Positions 55,096-59,921 of a stretch of 59,921 bases of DNA are shown piece after piece (the first letter of the stretch is position 1; each line of letters begins with the position of its first letter). The notes under the pieces were generated by a model, which saw only the letters and a program-made list of their open reading frames with translations, searched no databases and was not told the DNA's origin. Source of the stretch: Gammaproteobacteria bacterium (GTDB lineage Bacteria > Pseudomonadota > Gammaproteobacteria > UBA6429 > Thiohalophilaceae); NCBI GenBank assembly GCA_022712915.1, contig JAFLJQ010000195.1:1-59921 (forward strand), read 5' to 3'. The position numbers and the translations under genes are program-made.

Positions 55096-56019
55096 ATGTC
55101 TGACAACAAGACAAACTATTTTGCTATTCGACGCCTGTCCCCTTTTCAAGGTTGCCTACAGGTCATAGAAGCCTGCGATGCCCAGACCTCCAGCAGTAAT
55201 GGCATAGACTGGCGTATCCAGGTCAAGACGCAAATGTCGCTGGATCAATGGGACAACACAGACGGCTCTCACCCGGATCAGCAGATCATCCTGTTCGGCT
55301 TCTGGTCAGAGGAAGGCGGCTTTCACCGAGTTCCCCTGCCACAACAGGTCAGCTCTCATCAAATCGAGATCGCGGCACAACCCATCATAGATGTACTTCT
55401 AAGTTTGACCCGCTGTACCCCCTTCACCCAATGCGATAACTACGAACTCTGGCTACTCGATGCCAAAGAATCTAAACCTCTAGTATTAATCAGTGCTAAC
55501 AGTGATGCGGAGCAATTACCCAATATTCAGCAGCTGGAATGGCAACCTACCCTGTTAACGGATCACAGCTTTACCTCCAGCAAGAACAACAGCACGCATA
55601 ATGCTCCCGCCCACGCTGCCAGAGAGGCCTTGACCAATCTTGTCAATCAACGTGCCGGTCAGGCCCCCAGAGCGCAATGGTTCGAACGCCACGCTGATGG
55701 TTCAGGCAAGGGAATAGGAGGCATCCATAACGATACAGCGATACAACAAAGAACACTATCCAAAAATGAATTTCCAGAACTATTGATACACGAAGACTGG
55801 CCAGATAAAGAGGCGCAAGACTTAATCAACGACTACATCGAGTGGCAAGCCCCCTTTCTTCTATGCCTGCCCACCCTCAGCAAACTCACTCGAAAACGTA
55901 TCGAACAACTGGCCTTCAAACAACCGTCAAAAGTAGAAAGCCAGCACAAGCTCTATCCAGAAGTAATAGATCTGGAGCGTCTAAAAGCAGTACTGATCGA
56001 GGCTCAAATGCGCCGTTAA
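55096..56019 (+). CDS. Conserved-looking protein of unknown function
   Basis: A 307-residue soluble protein without signal peptide or membrane segment. I recognise no family. The first 150 residues look like alternating strands (LQVIEACDAQ, WRIQVKTQM, IILFGFWSEEGGFHRVPLP), and the C-terminal third is helical and charged, ending in KLYPEVIDLERLKAVLIEAQ. Codon use resembles its neighbours, and it starts at an ATG about 170 bases after the cytochrome cluster. Nothing in the context gives a role. Confidence 0.7.
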   Translation: MSDNKTNYFAIRRLSPFQGCLQVIEACDAQTSSSNGIDWRIQVKTQMSLDQWDNTDGSHPDQQIILFGFWSEEGGFHRVPLPQQVSSHQIEIAAQPIIDVLLSLTRCTPFTQCDNYELWLLDAKESKPLVLISANSDAEQLPNIQQLEWQPTLLTDHSFTSSKNNSTHNAPAHAAREALTNLVNQRAGQAPRAQWFERHADGSGKGIGGIHNDTAIQQRTLSKNEFPELLIHEDWPDKEAQDLINDYIEWQAPFLLCLPTLSKLTRKRIEQLAFKQPSKVESQHKLYPEVIDLERLKAVLIEAQMRR

Positions 56020-56218
56020 TAATCCAAATGTCTGTAAAAACGATTTAAACTATTCACTACCAAGGTGTAAAAAAACATTCAAATTTAAAAAAGATCACCT
56101 CAAAAATTCAAAAAAATATTTTTAATTGTTTTATACAACCCGGCTTATTCACCCACCTTTTCAAATACAAATGTACAAGGCGTTCTATGCAGTTATCCTA
56201 TTTTTGATGACTAATGTT

Positions 56219-56250
56219 CTTCTTCATGTCTTCTAGACTTCGAGGTAAAG
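56219..56250. repeat. Diverged copy of the CTTCGTGNCTTCG-type repeat
   Basis: TTCATGTCTTCTAGACTTCG followed by AGGTAAAGCTTTATTTT resembles the copy at 3789-3830 (CTTCGTGCCTTCGAGACTTCG followed by TGGTGAGTGCTTTAATATTTT). It lies at the 3' end of the deacetylase-like gene. Confidence 0.45.
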
Positions 56251-56252
56251 CT

Positions 56253-57206
56253 TTATTTTCCACCATGTTCAACAAACGCATGTACCACGGCGCACCAGGC
56301 TCTGGCCAGATTATCGAGGTTATAACCCCCTCCCCCCATGGCAATAATACGCCCATCACAAAATTCATCGGCTATAGCGCATAATCTCTCAGCCGCAAAG
56401 CCATGGGCCTTTTCACTGTATCGAAGATGCGTGATGGGATCACCATCCAGACTATCTGCTCCACATTGCATCAGGATCAATTCCGGTTTACTTTGACGAA
56501 TAAAACTCTCAGCCTTTTCCCATGCATGCATAAAATCCACATCCGTGGCCCCCATCGGCATGGGAATATTCAATTTAGTGCCTTCTGCAAGGCCTTTACC
56601 CGTTTCATTGGCAAAGCCCGTACCAGGATAAAGATAATGACCATCTTCATGCAAATCTACAAACACCACGCCAGGATCATCTTCAAAACTATAAAACACA
56701 CCATCACCATGATGGGCATCAATATCGACATAGGCTATCTTGCCTATATTGTAAATCTTACGTGCGGCTTCTATGACCACACCGCAATCATTAAAAATAC
56801 AAAAACCGGCGGCACTATCCCGTCTGGCATGATGTAAACCAGCAATAGGAATAAAGGCCCGGGAACAATTTCCCGTCATCACTTGTTCAAGTGCATTCAG
56901 TGTCGCACCAACAACCGTAGATGCCACGTTATACATACCGACAAAGGCCGGTGTATCACCTCCATCAAGAAAACCGCCGCCAAGCTGCGACATGGAAATG
57001 ACCTTTTCAATATACTCAACGGTATGAAACCACTCCAATTGCTCCTGTCTACATTCTTCCGGTTCGCACAAGCTGACTTTTTCGTGCAGGTTCTGACGTT
57101 TGAATTCCTTAACAAAGGCACCATAACGTTTGGGGCCAAATGGATGCTCATTACCAAAATTATAACGAGCCAGTTCTTCACCAAGGTAGACGCACGTCTT
57201 ATTCAT
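56253..57206 (-). CDS. Histone deacetylase-like amidohydrolase (AcuC/AphA type)
   Basis: A 317-residue zinc hydrolase that removes acetyl groups from lysine, acetylpolyamines or other amides. Diagnostic residues are intact: NFGNEHPFGPKRY near the start, GLHHARRDSAAGFCIFND with the His pair near 123, YVDIDAHHGDGVFYSF with the metal Asp and His near 160, GADSLDGDP with the second metal Asp, and MGGGGYN near the end. It is on its own transcription unit. The substrate cannot be told from sequence. Confidence 0.93.
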   Translation of the reverse strand: MNKTCVYLGEELARYNFGNEHPFGPKRYGAFVKEFKRQNLHEKVSLCEPEECRQEQLEWFHTVEYIEKVISMSQLGGGFLDGGDTPAFVGMYNVASTVVGATLNALEQVMTGNCSRAFIPIAGLHHARRDSAAGFCIFNDCGVVIEAARKIYNIGKIAYVDIDAHHGDGVFYSFEDDPGVVFVDLHEDGHYLYPGTGFANETGKGLAEGTKLNIPMPMGATDVDFMHAWEKAESFIRQSKPELILMQCGADSLDGDPITHLRYSEKAHGFAAERLCAIADEFCDGRIIAMGGGGYNLDNLARAWCAVVHAFVEHGGK

Positions 57207-57759
57207 AGCGTTGAGCCACCAAGCTGACCTTGTTTATACCGATGGAAATAGCCGTAACCTGTTCCAGCCCGTTCCTGTTTTGTCATTTGCATAACACCCA
57301 TAAAATCTAAATCTCGACATTCAAATCAGAAAATACAATCCACTCATGACACAGATCAAATAATTTACCTAGTTTACTGATAATATTTTGTAATTAATGC
57401 CTACGGTTAAATCGACAAAAAAACTCATTAATGTATTCTTTTAAATATTTTCCGTGCACACCATAAAACGCGCCCAGTAAAAACCGTTTAAGATTGCTAA
57501 TGACAATGTATACCCTAGGCAACCACTCATCTACTTATTCCGCTGGTATCAATCGTGGTATATGTTCTTGTATCTTCGCCAAGAAAATGAGCCCACGAAA
57601 ACCATTGGTTTTTCATAGTCAAACTTTTATTATGGGCTGAAACTGACTCTTACTTTACGTATTTTCAATTGGGTAATAATGAACCCTTAGTTTTTCAGTA
57701 TTACAAACTATAATACCTTCCACGTTTATTAGACCACTATACCGGACATCCATTTAATC
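57207..57759. other. AT-rich intergenic region, no gene seen
   Basis: About 550 bases upstream of the deacetylase-like gene. No coding frame with a credible start, no hairpin with a T run. Confidence 0.45.
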
Positions 57760-57836
57760 AATCAAGAGGCCAGTACACATGATTTTATTCGTTTTTACCA
57801 TCAATCCTACTTTTCAAGTGTACTGCCCCTTTGATT
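57760..57836. repeat. Short palindromic-ended repeat, copy A (77 bases)
   Basis: The ends are inverted: AATCAAGAGGCCAGTACAC on the left and, read inward from the right, AATCAAAGGGGCAGTACAC (two mismatches in 19). The interior reads TTTTTACCATCAATCCTACT. A diverged copy lies at 59063-59140. It is non-coding and resembles a very small MITE or REP-like element. It sits just beyond the 3' end of the PEP-CTERM gene. Confidence 0.7.
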
Positions 57837-57860
57837 GCCAGAACACACCTACTCAACTTA

Positions 57861-58505
57861 TTACAATGATCTGTTAGTCGGTTTTTTTAAACTAAATAAT
57901 AAAACTAAAAATCCAGACATCATCAAACCCAACGTCGGAGGCAATGGTACATCAACAACTTGCCCCTCTAGAGAAACTCTAATACCAGACTCAGGGAATT
58001 CAACCCAACTATCTACATAACTACGATATTCGATATAATCACTTAACGAAATTTGTGATTTAGTTAAATCAGGAGCCTGAGGCATCCAACCAAAATCACT
58101 TACTCCAAAATCGCTAAGACCACCAAAAAACACTACATAATTTCCAGCATCAAGTGTAATATCTGCACTTGTTGTTATATCACTTGATGTAATACCTGCA
58201 AAACTATTTTCCTGATAAAAAAGAAGACCAGAAGAATCAAAATCAGGAGCAATAATAGGCAGAGCACTTTCAGTTGATACTATCCCAGTAAAAAAATTTC
58301 CAGACCCACCTAAATTTGCAGTAACAAAATTCAGGTACGTTGTAGAATCAAGAGAAAAACGAACCCCCAAATAACTATCGGCCCCCATCAACACCCATCC
58401 GCCGGATGCATATGTACTATCATCTGGCGTAAACGTTTCCATTATCACACCAGCGTTAACTAAATTTGAAATAAACAACATTCCGACAATAAATAACTTT
58501 CTCAT
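57861..58505 (-). CDS. PEP-CTERM sorted secreted protein
   Basis: A 214-residue exported protein: a signal peptide (LFIVGMLFISNLVNAG), a beta-rich Ser/Thr/Gly body with three or four Asp-rich turns, and the C-terminal sorting signal VPLPPTLGLMMSGFLVLL followed by a short basic end. PEP-CTERM proteins are cut and anchored or released by an exosortase and typically occur with exopolysaccharide genes; no exosortase gene is in the window. The start at 58505 is set by AGGAGGGG six bases upstream; the frame is open eight codons further. Confidence 0.85.
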   Translation of the reverse strand: MRKLFIVGMLFISNLVNAGVIMETFTPDDSTYASGGWVLMGADSYLGVRFSLDSTTYLNFVTANLGGSGNFFTGIVSTESALPIIAPDFDSSGLLFYQENSFAGITSSDITTSADITLDAGNYVVFFGGLSDFGVSDFGWMPQAPDLTKSQISLSDYIEYRSYVDSWVEFPESGIRVSLEGQVVDVPLPPTLGLMMSGFLVLLFSLKKPTNRSL

Positions 58506-59628
58506 ATCCCCTCCTAACTCCATAAACATGAGATTAATTTATATAGCTAACAAACTTACAATTTAACTAGTTGTTAACCTCATAATTTAAAAAATAAGAC
58601 TTGATCTAACTGTTTACTGATTATTTTTCTTAGACAACACAGCATAACTACAAAAGCTATTTCCGTGGAACATAAAATGTCACTTTAGTCAAAAAAGTGC
58701 GTAAAAATTAATATAATGGTCTTCCTCACAGTAGGATAACATGCAAGGCGCCCCTACAAATTCGACAATACTGTGGATAGGATTGGGCATAACAATGTAG
58801 TGATCTAATGTAGAAAGAACATAAAACCATCCCTTACTGTCATATCATTTTCTATAAAAAATCTGAAATGATATGCGAGATTTGTAACTTCCTATCTTTT
58901 CCACACCAGTGGTCAATTATATTAACAATTAAATATTTATACGCCATACGCATTATGGTGAGTTAAAATGGTTGGAACAAATAGGAAGAATTGATATTTG
59001 TCACCGTTATTTTTTTCTAATGGCTTCTCACAGACATAATGATTTATGCGGCTTCAGTTTCAAATCAAGAGAGCAATGCACTTGGTTTTATTTATCTTTA
59101 CCATCAACCCTGCTTTTTAATTGTATTGACCCCTTTATTTATAGAGCGGGCACAAGGCCAAGATAAGTGACACATTGTGGAGCCGATTCAAAATCACGAC
59201 TATGAATAATGGCTAACATTAAGCGTAAAATAACCGTATACACACCCGTACAAATATTTACTGACTGTGAAACCCACCATAACATTAACCGTTTAGTTGA
59301 CAAAGCGGCCTAAATCAAAAACCACATCACCACCATCAAACAACCGCAATTAAAATAAAAAACGTCTAGCCGATATTTTAATCAGACTGTCAGCATATTG
59401 AACTATAAAATGCCACCTCCCAAAAAAGGCTATAGAGCATAAGCCTAAGACTGCCATGCTGCACACTTCATCATGGACATCTTCCAACTTTCACCTTCTT
59501 TATTAAGTTTTTGTGGCTCACTTAAAATATAAAATGTAAACCAAATCCGATAATAAACATTCAATACCCATACATTACAATGTCACACAAAAAACAAAAC
59601 GTCCTAAAACTGATCGAGGATAAATATT
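58506..59628. other. Long AT-rich intergenic region with repeat copy B
   Basis: About 1.1 kb without a supportable gene. Its only recognisable content is the diverged palindromic-ended repeat at 59063-59140 and, at the right end, the promoter and ribosome site of the interrupted gene at 59629. Confidence 0.45.
59063..59140. repeat. Short palindromic-ended repeat, copy B (78 bases)
   Basis: Aligns along its whole length with copy A at 57760-57836: AATCAAGAGAGCAATGCACT at the left, TTTACCATCAACCCTGCTTT inside, and TTGTATTGACCCCTTTATTT at the right. Its ends pair less well than those of copy A, so it is the older copy. Confidence 0.6.
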
Positions 59629-59680
59629 ATGAAATTTATTATTGATTTAGATAAAAGAGAATTTTGGCATAAAGAGTTAA
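59629..59680 (+). pseudogene. 5' fragment of a gene interrupted by an IS5-family element
   Basis: GAGGATAAATATT precedes an ATG at 59629 that opens MKFIIDLDKREFWHKELR. After codon 17 the IS end begins at 59681. Translation would run into the IS and stop at 59777. The rest of the gene would lie beyond the window. No family can be named from 17 residues. Confidence 0.5.
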
Positions 59681-59921
59681 GGGAACCTCTAAAAATTAAC
59701 GGAACTTTCTGTATTTCCCACGATCAGATCAAGAACGCCAAGGAGATCCGATATAATGTTACAGCCCAGTTTTTTTGATACAGAAGAGCGCCTAAAAAAG
59801 CTAGATCAACACGGCGACCCACTCAAAGCCATCAACAAAGTCGTTGATTGGCATGTTTTTCAACCTATATTGACCAAAGGCTTAAAAAAAGCCCGCAAGA
59901 CAAAAGCCGGTCGCCCCTCCT
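59681..59921 (+). mobile_element. IS5-family insertion sequence, left part
   Basis: The left terminal repeat starts GGGAACCTCTAAAAATTAAC at 59681. The preceding TTAA fits the YTAR target duplication of IS5-family elements. The transposase gene starts 75 bases in. The element runs past the window edge, so its right end was not seen. The terminal TCTAAAAA pattern is shared with the two MITE-like elements at 15090 and 25639. Confidence 0.82.
59756..59921 (+). CDS. IS5-family transposase, N-terminal part
   Basis: Partial at the window end; 55 codons are visible. The start MLQPSFFDTEERLKKLDQHG followed by DPL, DWHVFQPIL and KARKTKAGRPS is the standard N-terminus of IS5-family DDE transposases, which cut and join the element's terminal repeats. 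AAGGAGATCC about ten bases before the ATG supports the start. No catalytic residues are within the visible part. Confidence 0.9.
   Translation, partial: MLQPSFFDTEERLKKLDQHGDPLKAINKVVDWHVFQPILTKGLKKARKTKAGRPS

Noticed and set aside
58972-59166. A 64-codon plus-strand frame
   Set aside because: It spans palindromic repeat copy B and has no ribosome site or protein-like composition.

Overview
The window reads as chromosomal DNA from a gammaproteobacterium. The order cutA-dsbD-(TlpA-like)-aroQ-accB-accC-prmA-(zinc ribbon/DUF3426)-dusB-fis-purH, and the pair groS-groL, are arrangements I know from Gammaproteobacteria such as Chromatiales- and Thiotrichales-like lineages. Lipoprotein signals, outer-membrane beta-barrels, a PEP-CTERM protein and c-type cytochromes show a respiring diderm. 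I cannot assign a genus from the sequence. Genes have moderate GC, while the long intergenic stretches are AT-rich and hold relics of mobile DNA.

Layout. (1) 1-4.7 kb: a secreted protein of unknown function, a Fic-family AMPylase candidate with an iterated motif in its promoter, then folA and thyA (thymidylate/folate cycle). (2) 4.9-11.4 kb: three paralogous outer-membrane barrels of the Omp85/BamA type without POTRA domains. The first is knocked out of frame by one extra base in a G tract. Between copies one and two lies a compact module of two lipoproteins and, divergently, a membrane protein plus a winged-helix regulator, with two strong palindromes between the divergent promoters. (3) 11.5-18 kb: a DUF2975/XRE operon, lgt, a sugar-nucleotide epimerase-like gene, a MITE, an EAL/HDOD signalling protein, a GFA-family gene and a cupin gene broken by one amber codon. 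(4) 18.3-32 kb: two giant secreted FG-GAP/cadherin proteins with the same N-terminal domain and the same Gly-rich, Cys-containing C-terminal membrane anchor. Between them are a decayed IS30-type transposase, a decayed MalT-type regulator and a second MITE. The second giant gene follows an outer-membrane protein gene and a membrane-anchored Ser/Thr kinase gene on the same strand. (5) 32.4-35.9 kb: groL and groS behind a perfect CIRCE operator, and fxsA. (6) 36-47.2 kb: the housekeeping run from cutA to purH (disulfide reduction, aromatic and fatty-acid precursors, tRNA modification, nucleoid control, purines). (7) 47.7-51.6 kb: a CDP-archaeol synthase-like membrane enzyme, a metallophosphoesterase, a DUF4156 lipoprotein and a patatin-like phospholipase. 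(8) 52-55 kb: a haem cluster of cytochrome b561 fused to dihaem cytochrome c, a four-helix His-rich membrane protein, an SHP-type cytochrome c, and a second dihaem cytochrome c that is frameshifted. (9) 55-59.9 kb: an unknown protein, a class II histone-deacetylase-like amidohydrolase, a PEP-CTERM protein flanked by short palindromic repeats, and the left end of an IS5-family element inserted in the start of a gene at the window edge.

The most distinctive content is the cell-surface material: a potentially phase-variable outer-membrane barrel family with its own regulated module, and the pair of very large repeat-built, C-terminally anchored surface proteins. The SHP/DHC/b561 cluster with an additional putative haem-b membrane protein is the most interesting metabolic item. 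No tRNA, rRNA, CRISPR array or replication origin was recognised.
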